64,000 nucleotides of DNA, from contig VXNX01000013.1 of NCBI GenBank assembly GCA_009840385.1, forward strand, positions 324,222 to 388,221, written 5' to 3'. Shown here piece after piece: positions 27,976-36,935 of this stretch. This DNA comes from Candidatus Dadabacteria bacterium (lineage in GTDB: Bacteria; Desulfobacterota_D; UBA1144; Nemesobacterales; Nemesobacteraceae). How positions within the stretch are numbered: position 1 is the first letter of the stretch; each line of letters opens with the position of its first letter. A model generated the notes under the pieces. The model was given only the letters and a program-made list of their open reading frames with translations. It did not search any database and had not been told where the DNA came from. A program made the position numbers and the translations under genes.

Positions 27976-29417
27976 TTGAGTTTCTCCCTCAAGACCTTGC
28001 CCGCTGGGCTTCTTGGAAGCGCATCCAGAAATTCCATCTTCACGGGAATCTTGTAATCCGAGATCTTGCCCCTGCAAAAATCCACGACTTCCCGCCTCGT
28101 GAGACCGTCTGCAACGATAAAGGCCTGTACCTCTTCGCGGCCTCCCGCGCCGGGGGCGCCTACCACCGCAGCTTCAGTTATTTTCTCATGAGTCATAAGC
28201 AGGCTCTCGACCTCGTAGGGATCGACCTTGTTCCCCGAGATGTTTATGAAAAGCTTTTTTCTTCCGCGAATGAAAAGATACCCGTCGCTATCGAACATTC
28301 CGAGGTCCCCGGTATGGTAAAAACCGTCAACGAAAACCCTCTCGGTCTCTTCAGGAAAATCTACGTAACCATCGGTCATGGAGGGGCTATTTATAGTGAT
28401 CTCGCCGATTTCCCCGGCCGGAAGTTCGCTACCATTCTCTGAAACTACCCTGACAACTACGTTTTCAACCGCCACTCCGACCGAAAGACGCTTCTCCACT
28501 ATGTTCTCCGCGACATTAATCGTCATAACCCCGGTCTCAGAGGAACCGTATAGCTGGCGGGGATAGGTACCGAAAGCACTGTGGAAGGAGAAAAACGTCT
28601 CCTCTGCCAAAGGGGCCCCGGCCGAGATAACATGCTTTAACCGGGGGAAATCGTAATCTCCCCGGCTAGCGCTCCGCGCTAGGGTCTCAAGCATGAACGG
28701 GACAGCGGGGAAGACGGTTATTTGCTCTTTTTCAAGCACCCCCAAGACTTCTCTTCTTACGAACTTCGGAAGAAAATAGCAGCACGCCCCGACGCTTACG
28801 GCGCTTACGAAGTTTCCAAGGCCGTAGGTATGCGATATCGGAATCGAAAAAAGAATTCTGTCCCCGCTGTCCCAGTTTATGGTAGCTGTATGGTTTCTGG
28901 CAAGGGCTATCATGTTGCCGTGGCTTCTCGCGACACATTTAGGTTTTCCGGTGGAACCCGTAGAGAAAAGATAGATCGCCTTGTCAGCAAGAGAGTTTCC
29001 AGGCGGACCCGCGGGGGCGTCACCCGTAAAATCGTCCCGGGTTACGGAAACGGTTTTTATGCCTCCAGAAACTGGAGTCACGGTTTGCTCAAGGGACTCG
29101 TCTGTGACGATCAGAGCAGGCTCTGAGAACTCAAGGCAGTGTTTTATCTCTTCTGTTCCGCAGGCACTGTCAATCGGAACGCAAGCAGCTCCGAGCCTCG
29201 CGATCGAGAAAACGGACACGGCAAGCGAAAGCGAATTAGGAAGAAAAACGCAGACTCTATCTCCCCGTGACACTCCCCGCTTGAAAAGAAAGGAGGAAAA
29301 ACCGTCAACAAAACCGCAAAGCTGCTCGTAGCTGTAGGTCTCTCCCTCGTACCAGACTGCAGCTCCCCGGGAATTTCGCCCAAGGTTCGAATAAAGTATT
29401 TCGCAGTAGTTTCTCAT
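27972..29417 (-). CDS. acyl-adenylating (AMP-forming) ligase
   Basis: ANL-superfamily enzyme of 481 residues that activates a carboxylic acid as acyl-AMP and passes it to a thiol. The motifs are LFSTGSTGKPKCVARSHG (P-loop), YGSSETGVM, YHTGDLGMFD and the catalytic lysine in RSPAGKVLREKL at the very end. The acid is unknown; because an acyl carrier protein overlaps its 3' end, loading that carrier rather than CoA is plausible. It starts 7 bases after argC. Confidence 0.87.
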   Translation of the reverse strand: MRNYCEILYSNLGRNSRGAAVWYEGETYSYEQLCGFVDGFSSFLFKRGVSRGDRVCVFLPNSLSLAVSVFSIARLGAACVPIDSACGTEEIKHCLEFSEPALIVTDESLEQTVTPVSGGIKTVSVTRDDFTGDAPAGPPGNSLADKAIYLFSTGSTGKPKCVARSHGNMIALARNHTATINWDSGDRILFSIPISHTYGLGNFVSAVSVGACCYFLPKFVRREVLGVLEKEQITVFPAVPFMLETLARSASRGDYDFPRLKHVISAGAPLAEETFFSFHSAFGTYPRQLYGSSETGVMTINVAENIVEKRLSVGVAVENVVVRVVSENGSELPAGEIGEITINSPSMTDGYVDFPEETERVFVDGFYHTGDLGMFDSDGYLFIRGRKKLFINISGNKVDPYEVESLLMTHEKITEAAVVGAPGAGGREEVQAFIVADGLTRREVVDFCRGKISDYKIPVKMEFLDALPRSPAGKVLREKLK

Positions 29418-29424
29418 CGCCCCG

Positions 29425-30453
29425 TCACGGGAAAAGGGGAACTTGTCCGAGCGCCGTTTCCTCGGAAAATCCGAAAACGATGTTCATGTTCTGAACCGCC
29501 TGGCCCGCAGCCCCTTTCATGAGATTGTCAAGAACCGATACGACAACAAGGTAGCCTTCCCGCTCGCAGAACCCCAAGGAAACGTAATTGGAACCCGAAA
29601 CAGACGCCATCCCGGGCGGCCCGTCGCAGATCCGGACGAAAACATCCTCTTCGTAGAACTTTGAGTAAAGCTCCCTCACCTCCTGAGGAAAGACCTGCGA
29701 GCGAGGCTTGAGGTACGAAGCGGCCATTATACCTCTTTTAACCGGAACGCGGGTGTTAAAGAAAAGAAGCTTTTTTGAAACACCGCAAAAATCAGAAAGT
29801 ACTCTAAGAATCTCATGCTTCTGGTCTTCTCCTCCAGTATCCCGGGCAGAGACATCTTCCTTTACCTCGGTGTAGTGACTCTCCGGCTTCGGGGCCCGCC
29901 CAGAAGTCGAGAAAGAAGACTTGATATCTACTATAATGTCGTCTTCCGCGTCATATTCTTTTAGAAAAGGGGCTATTCCAAGGGAAACGCAGGTTGAATA
30001 GCAGCCCGCGTTAGCGACCAAGGAGGCGTTCTTTATCTTCCCGCGGTTAAGTTCGCTAAGACCGTAGACCGCCCCGGAGAGAAGCTCTGGAAATCGCGGT
30101 GCCGTGCCGTGGACCCGGGAGTAATCGGCCGGATCAGAGAATCTTAGGTCCGAACTCAGGTCAATTACCTTCGCGCCCGTTTCAAGGAACTTCTGCACGA
30201 AAACAGAAGAAGTTCCTCCCGGAAGGCAGGAAAACACGACATCGAGCGGCTCCGAGTAAGAAATTTTTGATACGGAGCTCAGGTAAAGGTCCGCGTAGCC
30301 CAGAAGGTGCGGGAAGGCCTCGTCCGCCTTTTTGCCCGAGAATTTCTCAGACGTAAGCAGGCGCAGATCCGCGTTCGGGTGGCACGCCAGAAGGGAAAGA
30401 AGTTGCTGGCCGACATAACCCGTAACTCCAAGAATTGCCGTTTTAAGTTTCAT
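29425..30453 (-). CDS. argC: N-acetyl-gamma-glutamyl-phosphate reductase
   Basis: Third step of arginine synthesis, NADPH-dependent; 342 residues. The N-terminal GVTGYVGQQLLSLL motif binds the nucleotide and the catalytic cysteine is in NAGCYSTCVSLG. Both regions are intact. No other arg gene is nearby; downstream it runs into the ligase and carrier-protein genes with almost no gap, so they are probably cotranscribed. Confidence 0.95.
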   Translation of the reverse strand: MKLKTAILGVTGYVGQQLLSLLACHPNADLRLLTSEKFSGKKADEAFPHLLGYADLYLSSVSKISYSEPLDVVFSCLPGGTSSVFVQKFLETGAKVIDLSSDLRFSDPADYSRVHGTAPRFPELLSGAVYGLSELNRGKIKNASLVANAGCYSTCVSLGIAPFLKEYDAEDDIIVDIKSSFSTSGRAPKPESHYTEVKEDVSARDTGGEDQKHEILRVLSDFCGVSKKLLFFNTRVPVKRGIMAASYLKPRSQVFPQEVRELYSKFYEEDVFVRICDGPPGMASVSGSNYVSLGFCEREGYLVVVSVLDNLMKGAAGQAVQNMNIVFGFSEETALGQVPLFP

Positions 30454-30535
30454 TTTAGGAAACCGCCTCGGTGTGGTGAACCCGTCCCGATTAATATAGC
30501 TTTAAAAGCGCCTAGGAAAAAACCGGGGCCGGCGG

Positions 30536-30554
30536 AAAAAAGGCTTCCCCTTTG
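30536..30554 (-). terminator. weak intrinsic terminator after the DHH phosphoesterase gene
   Basis: On the minus strand AAAGG-GGAAG-CCTTT continues into three more T residues just past the stop codon at 30558. The stem is only five pairs. It would separate the trp/DHH unit from argC, which has a TATATT about 40 bases before its ATG. Confidence 0.45.
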
Positions 30555-30557
30555 TCT

Positions 30558-31874
30558 TCAGGCATTCTGAGCGGTCGCCGTCCGAAAGACTCGGTCAATC
30601 CACTGCTCCATGCTTTTGCGCGAGGTCCTTCCTATAAGCTCCCTTACCTCGCTCATGGGAATCACGGCCTTGGCGTAGGACCTGTGCCCCCCGGCACTTC
30701 CGATTTCGCTGAAAAGTTCGAAAAGCAGGCGCCCGGCGCTTTTGACGGAGCCGCTGTTTCTAACGGATATGACTACATGGGAACCGGAAATGATTCCGAA
30801 GGCTACCGACCACTCGACCCCTCCCACTTTCATTCCCATGTCCGCTACCTGAGAAATCAGGTGCTCCTTTTCTATCCTGCCTAAGTTCATGAAGATTATT
30901 CCGTCATTTATCCAGTGCTTGGAAAGCGCCTCGCCGTAATGCTTGATCTCCTCTGAATACAGGTTCCTGGACTCTATTTTCCTGAGAAGCCCCAAGTCGG
31001 CCTGATTGTAGAGGTAGGTAAACGCTTCCAGATCGTCAAGGTCGGCACCTCTGTTGAGAATCATGGTGTCAGTCTTTATGCCATAGAGAAGGGCGGTTGA
31101 GAGTTTCGCAGAAATCTCAACCTGTGCGGCTCTCAGGAACCGGGTCATGATCGTCGCGGTAGCACCTTCCTCGGAACTTATTTCGGTGAATTTCGCGTCG
31201 CATTCGGGAGTTCTCGGATGATGGTCGATAACCGAATCGATATCCGTAATCTCGCCTCTAAAATAAGAAGGCTGCACATCTACAAGCGCTATGGAATCGA
31301 AATTCTTTACATCCTCATGGGAAATCACCTGCAGATCTATGTTCATAAGCTCTACCATGGCCACGTTCTCGGGCCTTGAAATCTTCTCTCCAAGGTAACC
31401 TATGGTCGCCGTTTTTCTGTTTCTCCTGAGAAGAGTCCGAAGCGCCAGGGCGCTTGCTATGGCATCCGGGTCAGGCTGGTTGTGAACGAGTATAAGAAGT
31501 TTTTTGGCGTCCTGGTGAACTTCCCTGAGCAGCCTTACCGAGATATCCGATCTCGCGAGCTTTTCCTCAAAAGATATCTGGCTGTCTGCAACTTTCTCGA
31601 ATCTTACGTATCTCGCTATATAGCCATCCTTTCGTCGCTCGCCGTCAGCAGAAACAACTATCGGGCTCGTGGGGTAACTGCGAGCAAGAGACAACAGAAA
31701 TTCTTTGCTTGAGAGATGGTTGTTCACAACTATGAGGGTAAAGGTTCCCCCCTTACTAAGCGCGTCCTCGGGAGAGTCAAGCTGTATTACCTTGCCTCTG
31801 TTTCTAAAAAGACTCATCAGGAGAACTTCAACTTCCCCGATGAACATATATCTTCTCTCCCCGTTCGTACTCAT
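30558..31874 (-). CDS. DHH-family phosphoesterase (NrnA-like) with N-terminal extension
   Basis: A 438-residue protein. The DHH domain spans about 120-330 (HNQPDPDAIASAL, ALVDVQPSYF, SVIDHHPRTPE) and the DHHA1 domain ends in GSAGGHRSYAKA. These are the metal-binding and substrate-binding motifs of nanoRNases / pAp phosphatases. About 110 extra N-terminal residues (FIGEVEVLLMSLF to ADSQISFEEKL) look like a Rossmann or receiver-like fold and are not part of standard NrnA. It lies 20 bases after trpA. The function is inferred: degradation of very short RNAs, pAp or cyclic dinucleotide products. Confidence 0.83.
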   Translation of the reverse strand: MSTNGERRYMFIGEVEVLLMSLFRNRGKVIQLDSPEDALSKGGTFTLIVVNNHLSSKEFLLSLARSYPTSPIVVSADGERRKDGYIARYVRFEKVADSQISFEEKLARSDISVRLLREVHQDAKKLLILVHNQPDPDAIASALALRTLLRRNRKTATIGYLGEKISRPENVAMVELMNIDLQVISHEDVKNFDSIALVDVQPSYFRGEITDIDSVIDHHPRTPECDAKFTEISSEEGATATIMTRFLRAAQVEISAKLSTALLYGIKTDTMILNRGADLDDLEAFTYLYNQADLGLLRKIESRNLYSEEIKHYGEALSKHWINDGIIFMNLGRIEKEHLISQVADMGMKVGGVEWSVAFGIISGSHVVISVRNSGSVKSAGRLLFELFSEIGSAGGHRSYAKAVIPMSEVRELIGRTSRKSMEQWIDRVFRTATAQNA

Positions 31875-31894
31875 CGTATCAGAAACGCAGACAG

Positions 31895-32695
31895 CTACCT
31901 TTGGCAGGCTGCGCTGAGCTCCTCCGTGAAGCTTGAAATTCTTCCAAGTACTTCCTGCCTTTGCACTCCACCGTCCTCAATTATTCTCACAAGCGCGCTC
32001 CCGACGATAACAGCGTCTGAAAAGGATGCTATCGCGGCGGCCTGGCGCGCAGAAGACACCCCAAATCCCACCCCTACGGGAAGTTCCGAGCGACGCTTGA
32101 TTCTTCCCACGAGATCCTCGAGATCGTAGTCCATATCAGGGCGTGCTCCCGTGACCCCGGTGACCGAAACCACGTAGATAAACCCCGAGGCGTTCTGCGA
32201 CACCATCTCTATTCTTTCCTCGGTGCTCGTCGGTGCAAGAAGGAAGATACGGTCAAGCCCCTCCCGCTCGACATGAACGCTGAGTTCCCCGGCTTCTTCG
32301 GGCGGAAGATCGACAACCAGAACCCCGTCCGCCCCCGCCTCGCGGGCGTCGCGGGCAAAACGCTCAGTGCCGTAGGAGAAAAAAGGATTGTAGTAGCCGA
32401 AAAGTATTATGGGAATATCCGAGCGGAACCTTATTCTTCTAACGAGAGAGAGCACGTCGGAGAGGGATGTTGAGTTCGCAAGAGCCCGCTCAGAAGCCGC
32501 CTGAATGACCGGTCCGTCCGCCATGGGGTCTGAGAAGGGAATGCCGATTTCAACCATGTCGACACCGCTTGCCTCCAAGCGGTCAATAATCTGCTCGGTA
32601 AAATCGATATCCGGATCCCCGGCGGTAACATAGCAGATAAGAGCCGCTTTGTCCTGCTCCCCAAGCTCGCGGAATTTTTCCTCTATCCTTCCCAT
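31895..32695 (-). CDS. trpA: tryptophan synthase alpha subunit
   Basis: Cleaves indole-3-glycerol phosphate; 266 residues. YVTAGDPDIDFTEQII, MVEIGIPFSDPMADGPVIQAAS (catalytic Glu and Asp region) and GVGFGVSSARQAA (phosphate binding) are intact. It is separated from trpB by 148 bases that hold a strong promoter, and has no clear ribosome binding site. Confidence 0.96.
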   Translation of the reverse strand: MGRIEEKFRELGEQDKAALICYVTAGDPDIDFTEQIIDRLEASGVDMVEIGIPFSDPMADGPVIQAASERALANSTSLSDVLSLVRRIRFRSDIPIILFGYYNPFFSYGTERFARDAREAGADGVLVVDLPPEEAGELSVHVEREGLDRIFLLAPTSTEERIEMVSQNASGFIYVVSVTGVTGARPDMDYDLEDLVGRIKRRSELPVGVGFGVSSARQAAAIASFSDAVIVGSALVRIIEDGGVQRQEVLGRISSFTEELSAACQR

Positions 32696-32787
32696 GTGCT
32701 TTTAGAAGACACCGGCTTTCTGGCACAGGCCGGAAACGCAGAAATCGTAAGCAACCAGAATGAAAATGAAGCTCCAACCTTCCCACC

Positions 32788-32816
32788 TTTATATACACGC
32801 TTATGGGCATTGTCAA
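32788..32816 (-). promoter_or_regulatory. internal trp promoter between trpB and trpA
   Basis: On the minus strand TTGACA (complement of 32811-32816) and TATAAA (complement of 32788-32793) are separated by exactly 17 bases. It would drive trpA and the DHH phosphoesterase gene independently, with a leader of about 85 bases containing a short GC hairpin (CCGGC / GCCGG). Confidence 0.75.
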
Positions 32817-32843
32817 GCGCGCGACACAGGAGAAAAACCGGTT

Positions 32844-34043
32844 TCACATAAAAGAAGAAGCTGTATGTATGTCTTTATCCCCCCTGCCCGAAAGACAGAT
32901 AACGATAATCTGCTCGTGGGACATCGAGGGAGCGATCTTGCGCACATGGGCGACGGCGTGAGCGGTCTCAAGTGCGGGTATTATTCCCTCAACTTCCGAG
33001 AGAAAGGAAAACGCAGAAAGGGCCTCTTCGTCCGTAACGGACACATACTCAACCTTGTCCGAGTCCTGAAAATACGAATGCTCTGGGCCCACGCCCGGGT
33101 AATCAAGCCCGGCTGCAACAGAGTGAGCGCCTTTCACCTGGCCGTCAGCGTCCTGAAGCAGGTAGGTTTTGCTTCCGTGAAGAACCCCTACGGAGCCCGC
33201 TGTTATGGTCGCCGAATGCAGATCACTCTCAATTCCGTGGCCCGCTGCTTCAACACCGATTTTGCGCACGCCCTGCTTCTCTATAAAGGGAAAGAAAAGA
33301 CCCATGGCGTTTGAGCCGCCTCCAACGCAGGCAACAAGGGTGTCGGGGAGCCTTCCTTCCGCGGCGAGTATCTGCTCCCTCGCCTCGCGTCCGATTACTG
33401 ACTGGAAATCCCTTACCATCATCGGGTAGGGATGGGGACCGGCGACGCTTCCTATTATATAGAAAGTGTTTCTGACGTTAGTGACCCAGTCTCTCATGGC
33501 CTCGTTCATGGCGTCTTTAAGCGTCTTCGTGCCCGAGCCAACGGGCATTACCTCGGCACCCAGAAGCTTCATGCGGAAAACGTTTAGTTCCTGGCGCTTG
33601 GTGTCCTCCTCCCCCATGTATATCACGCACTCCTTGTTCATAAGTGCGGCTACAGTGGCCGTTGCAACTCCGTGCTGTCCCGCCCCGGTTTCGGCTATTA
33701 TCCTCTGCTTGCCCATTCTCTCGCAGAGAACCGCTTGGCCTATCGTGTTGTTTATCTTGTGTGCTCCCGTGTGGGCGAGATCCTCTCTTTTAAGGTAAAT
33801 CTTGGCGCCGCCGAGGCTCTCAGTCATCGCGCGGGCGTAGTAAAGCGGGGTGGGCCGCCCCACGTAGTGCTTCAGGTAGTAATCGATCTCCTCGTGAAAG
33901 GTCTTGTCCGCCGCGGCCTCCTCGTAGCCCTTCTGAAGCTCTATCAGAGCCGGCATCAGGGTTTCCGAGACGTAGCGGCCACCGAAATCCCCGAAATGAC
34001 CCCCCACGTCAGGGTAGCTGTATTTCCGGTTAGTTTTGCCCAT
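32844..34043 (-). CDS. trpB: tryptophan synthase beta subunit
   Basis: PLP enzyme joining indole and serine; 399 residues from ATG 34043. The PLP lysine is in [14 protein letters not shown], and the glycine loop [10 protein letters not shown] binds the phosphate. GAGG lies 9 bases before the ATG, and a GTG one codon upstream is less likely. It overlaps trpF by 14 bases. Confidence 0.96.
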   Translation of the reverse strand: MGKTNRKYSYPDVGGHFGDFGGRYVSETLMPALIELQKGYEEAAADKTFHEEIDYYLKHYVGRPTPLYYARAMTESLGGAKIYLKREDLAHTGAHKINNTIGQAVLCERMGKQRIIAETGAGQHGVATATVAALMNKECVIYMGEEDTKRQELNVFRMKLLGAEVMPVGSGTKTLKDAMNEAMRDWVTNVRNTFYIIGSVAGPHPYPMMVRDFQSVIGREAREQILAAEGRLPDTLVACVGGGSNAMGLFFPFIEKQGVRKIGVEAAGHGIESDLHSATITAGSVGVLHGSKTYLLQDADGQVKGAHSVAAGLDYPGVGPEHSYFQDSDKVEYVSVTDEEALSAFSFLSEVEGIIPALETAHAVAHVRKIAPSMSHEQIIVICLSGRGDKDIHTASSFM

Positions 34044-34650
34044 CACTCACAGCCTCCATGAACCTCTCAAGCTTCGTATGGTCTTTTATCCCCGGGAAAC
34101 TCTCAACCCCGGAACTTACGTCAATGGCGTAGGGACCTACCGCCCGTATGGCATCGCGCACGTTATCCGGGTTAAGTCCTCCGGAAAGTATAACGAATTT
34201 GTCCTCAAGTTTCCGGCGAGCGAGAACGTCCCACGAAAAATTCTCTCCCGTCCCCCCGTAGGCGTCGGGAGAGTAAGTGTCGAAAAGAAAAGTGTCCGTA
34301 TCGTATAGATCGATCGTATCAAGACTGTCTGCGTTTTTTACCCTTATGACCTTTATGTAGCCCTCGCCGAACGCGGCGCAGAACCCAGGGGTCTCGTCTC
34401 CATGGAATTGGTAGACGTCAAAACCCGCGATCTCCTTTGCCTCGCGCAGGGAAGCCGCTTCAGCGTTAACGAAAACCCCCACTTTCGTTACAAACGGGGG
34501 AATCTGCCTGATCACCTCTCCTGCCTCGCGGGGCGTAATGAACCTCGGGCTTTTCTCATAGAAAATAAAACCGAGCGCCGAGGCTCCGAGCCGCACGGCG
34601 CAGAGAGCGTCTTCCAAGTTAGTTATCCCGCACACTTTTACTCTAGTCAT
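34030..34650 (-). CDS. trpF: phosphoribosylanthranilate isomerase
   Basis: Amadori rearrangement in tryptophan synthesis; 206 residues. [15 protein letters not shown] carries the catalytic cysteine, VGVFVNA and [21 protein letters not shown] are typical, and the terminal [11 protein letters not shown] / IDVSSGVES motifs bind phosphate. It is first of trpF-trpB-trpA; trpE, G, D and C are not in the window. Confidence 0.95.
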   Translation of the reverse strand: MTRVKVCGITNLEDALCAVRLGASALGFIFYEKSPRFITPREAGEVIRQIPPFVTKVGVFVNAEAASLREAKEIAGFDVYQFHGDETPGFCAAFGEGYIKVIRVKNADSLDTIDLYDTDTFLFDTYSPDAYGGTGENFSWDVLARRKLEDKFVILSGGLNPDNVRDAIRAVGPYAIDVSSGVESFPGIKDHTKLERFMEAVSDGQN

Positions 34651-34704
34651 TTGCGGGTAATCCTAACCGATGAGACAGAATTAATTAACCCGAATTTAAG
34701 CGCG

Positions 34705-34749
34705 AAAAAACAAAAGCCCTCCCGCATCGTCTCCAATGCGAAAGGGCTT
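34705..34749 (-). terminator. intrinsic terminator of the porin gene
   Basis: On the minus strand AAGCCCT...AGGGCTT forms a stem extended by CGCAT/ATGCG, followed by a T-rich run. It stands 55 bases past the porin stop and insulates the trp genes from porin transcription. Confidence 0.85.
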
Positions 34750-34803
34750 CAGCCTAACAGATTAATAAGGAAGGAGAAAAAAACTTGTTCCTTCACGCGG
34801 ATC

Positions 34804-36069
34804 CTAGAAGTAGGCCTGAACCTGCGCTCTTACCATCGACTCATCAGACTCTACGCCAGCGAGATCCTCTTCCCTCTGGAAAGTATAGTCAAGCTGTATT
34901 TTCCACTTGTGATTACCGCTTAGGTAGTAGTTAAGTCCCTGAGTGAATGTCCACACATTGTCAAGATCATTTCCTGCGCCTTCATCAAGAGTGACTCTCG
35001 CGTACCTTGAGGCAAGTTCAATTTTCTTCGGAATCAGAAAGAAACCGCCTTGGACTCTGAAACCATAGTCATAGGCTGTCTCGATACCCGTTTCATCTGG
35101 ATTCACCCATCTTCCGATATACTCGCCGATGAGGTTAAATCTCGGGTCCCTGTAGTTCACGTCGGCGGTAAAAGAGGTTGCTTTTCCACCAGCCGACAAA
35201 TCTCTTTCGCCTTCGTGAATTCCGATATTGCTGTCTTTGCTACCTTCCTCAACATCTATACCGGCAACAGCGACTCCTACTATCAAGGTTGGTTTCCTAG
35301 CAAAATTCTCTTTTATCTTCTTTGCTTTTCCGCCGAGAATGGCCGCTTGAACTCTTCCTGCCCAGAGCACGCCCGTATTATCTTTGTCGTTTTTCACGTT
35401 CGCACCCTGACCCTGAAAAAGACCGAAATCATAGCGAATCATCCCGTCTCCCAAAAGACCGTAAACACCTCCACCGATATCCCTGCCGTACTCAAAGTAG
35501 TCGGTTATGATAGAGCGTCCGACCAGTTGAAGCGCGGAAGAGGAATTAAGCCGCTCCTTGTTAAATGGAACCTTGTACTGACCCACTACAGGAACAAGAG
35601 CCCTGTTCTTGGCAAACGAAAGCTTTATGTCTTTCAGTTCCCCGTTTCTTGAGAGATCGTATTCAACTTTATATTTCATCCACGGAGCAAAGGCGTTACC
35701 GTCCCACACTACCCTGAGCCTTCTTACCCTGAAACCGAGACCCTCGTTGTCACCTCCGTCAGAATTTATGTAATTGGCCAAGAACTGGCCGCGAAGCCTC
35801 ATTCTCATCTTGTAGTTCTTGTCCGCGGTCTGGAAAGTAAGACCCGTGCCTTTTTTAGTTTTGACCTTTATTTTGTTGTACCAAGCTTTGGTGTCCGTGG
35901 CCTCGTACATCTTCATGTTCATCTGCTGGCTCTGCTGCTCGAGCATTTCTATCTTCTTCTTCAGTTCCTCGATCTGGGCCTGAATACTGTCCTCGCCGGC
36001 GTTTGCCTGCAGGGGCATAAAGGAAAACAGCGTCATGAAAGACACTGCCAAAACTGCTAAAAATCTCAT
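34804..36069 (-). CDS. phosphate-selective outer-membrane porin (OprP/OprO-like)
   Basis: A 421-residue outer-membrane beta-barrel. The signal peptide ends at ANA (residue 24); a short coiled coil (about 28-58) for trimerisation or peptidoglycan contact follows. Amphipathic strands then run to the C-terminal phenylalanine (RAQVQAYF). Segments such as FRVRRLRVVWDGNAFAPWMKYKVEYD resemble the PF07396 family. Control by a Pho-box-like repeat and the neighbouring phoBR genes support phosphate uptake. AAGGAGG lies 7 bases before the ATG. Confidence 0.87.
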   Translation of the reverse strand: MRFLAVLAVSFMTLFSFMPLQANAGEDSIQAQIEELKKKIEMLEQQSQQMNMKMYEATDTKAWYNKIKVKTKKGTGLTFQTADKNYKMRMRLRGQFLANYINSDGGDNEGLGFRVRRLRVVWDGNAFAPWMKYKVEYDLSRNGELKDIKLSFAKNRALVPVVGQYKVPFNKERLNSSSALQLVGRSIITDYFEYGRDIGGGVYGLLGDGMIRYDFGLFQGQGANVKNDKDNTGVLWAGRVQAAILGGKAKKIKENFARKPTLIVGVAVAGIDVEEGSKDSNIGIHEGERDLSAGGKATSFTADVNYRDPRFNLIGEYIGRWVNPDETGIETAYDYGFRVQGGFFLIPKKIELASRYARVTLDEGAGNDLDNVWTFTQGLNYYLSGNHKWKIQLDYTFQREEDLAGVESDESMVRAQVQAYF

Positions 36070-36123
36070 CTCTCATGTCCTCCTTAGGTGTTTATTACTA
36101 TGCTTTGAACAACTGTGAGCTAA

Positions 36124-36177
36124 TGATATGCGCGAATGGTTAATTCATAATAAACGAATTGTTAGTTCTATGTTAAG
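36124..36177 (-). promoter_or_regulatory. Pho-box-like half-site array and -10 of the porin gene
   Basis: On the minus strand, half-sites at 11-base intervals read CTTAAC (36172-36177), ACTAAC (36161-36166), GTTTAT (36150-36155, weak) and ATTAAC (36139-36144). TATCAT follows 10 bases after the last one as a -10. The half-site replacing the -35 fits activator-dependent phosphate-starvation promoters. It lies between the porin and phoB and could also serve phoB autoregulation. Confidence 0.65.
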
Positions 36178-36236
36178 AGGCCGCACCGAGCAATTGATGT
36201 ACACCTGCGCATTCTGTAAATTAAGAGGGAAAGCAT

Positions 36237-36935
36237 ATGGAAAAGCTCATAGCGGTAGTAGATGACGAAAAGGACATACTCAACCTTATAACCCACCACC
36301 TGAAGCGCGAGGGGTATCAGGTAAAGTCCTTTCAGAGCGGAAAGGATTTTCTGCTCTACATAAATTCCGTCCCGCCGGACCTGGTGCTGCTTGACATAAT
36401 GCTCCCCGGCCTAGACGGCTTGGAGATCTGCAGGATCCTGAAAAGCAAGACCTCCACTGAATCTATACCAATAATAATGATCACCGCGAAATCCACCGAG
36501 GCCGACATAGTCGTGGGCCTCGAACTAGGCGCTGATGACTACATAGTGAAGCCCTTCCGTACCCGTGAGCTTGTCGCCAGGGTGAAAAGCATCTTGAGAA
36601 GATACGCGATGAAAGATCCTGGAGACGGAACGCTTCGAGTCGGTCCCCTCAGCATAAACCCCGCAAGCTATGAAGTATCCGTTTATTCACGGAAAATCGA
36701 CCTCACCACAACTGAGTTCAGAATACTCGAGACCCTAGGGGAAGCGGAAGGAAAGGTGTTCACCCGCGATCAGCTGCTGAAAAGAAAGACGCTGTGGGGA
36801 GACGAAAGGGTGGTTTTTGACAGGACCATAGACGTCCACATAAAAAACCTGAGAGAGAAACTGGGTTCCGCCGGTAAGATGATAAAGACTGTGAGAGGAA
36901 TCGGTTACAAACTAGAAGAGATCCAAACAGCTTGA
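36237..36935 (+). CDS. phoB: phosphate-regulon response regulator
   Basis: OmpR/PhoB-type regulator of 232 residues. The receiver domain has the acidic pair at the start (VVDDEKD), phosphoacceptor D53 (LVLLDIMLPGLDG) and the lysine of DDYIVKPFRTRE. The winged helix ends RTIDVHIKNLREKLG...TVRGIGYKLE. AGAGGG precedes the ATG. It is coupled to phoR by a TTGA overlap and sits among pst genes, which supports the phosphate role rather than another OmpR-type function. Confidence 0.92.
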   Translation: MEKLIAVVDDEKDILNLITHHLKREGYQVKSFQSGKDFLLYINSVPPDLVLLDIMLPGLDGLEICRILKSKTSTESIPIIMITAKSTEADIVVGLELGADDYIVKPFRTRELVARVKSILRRYAMKDPGDGTLRVGPLSINPASYEVSVYSRKIDLTTTEFRILETLGEAEGKVFTRDQLLKRKTLWGDERVVFDRTIDVHIKNLREKLGSAGKMIKTVRGIGYKLEEIQTA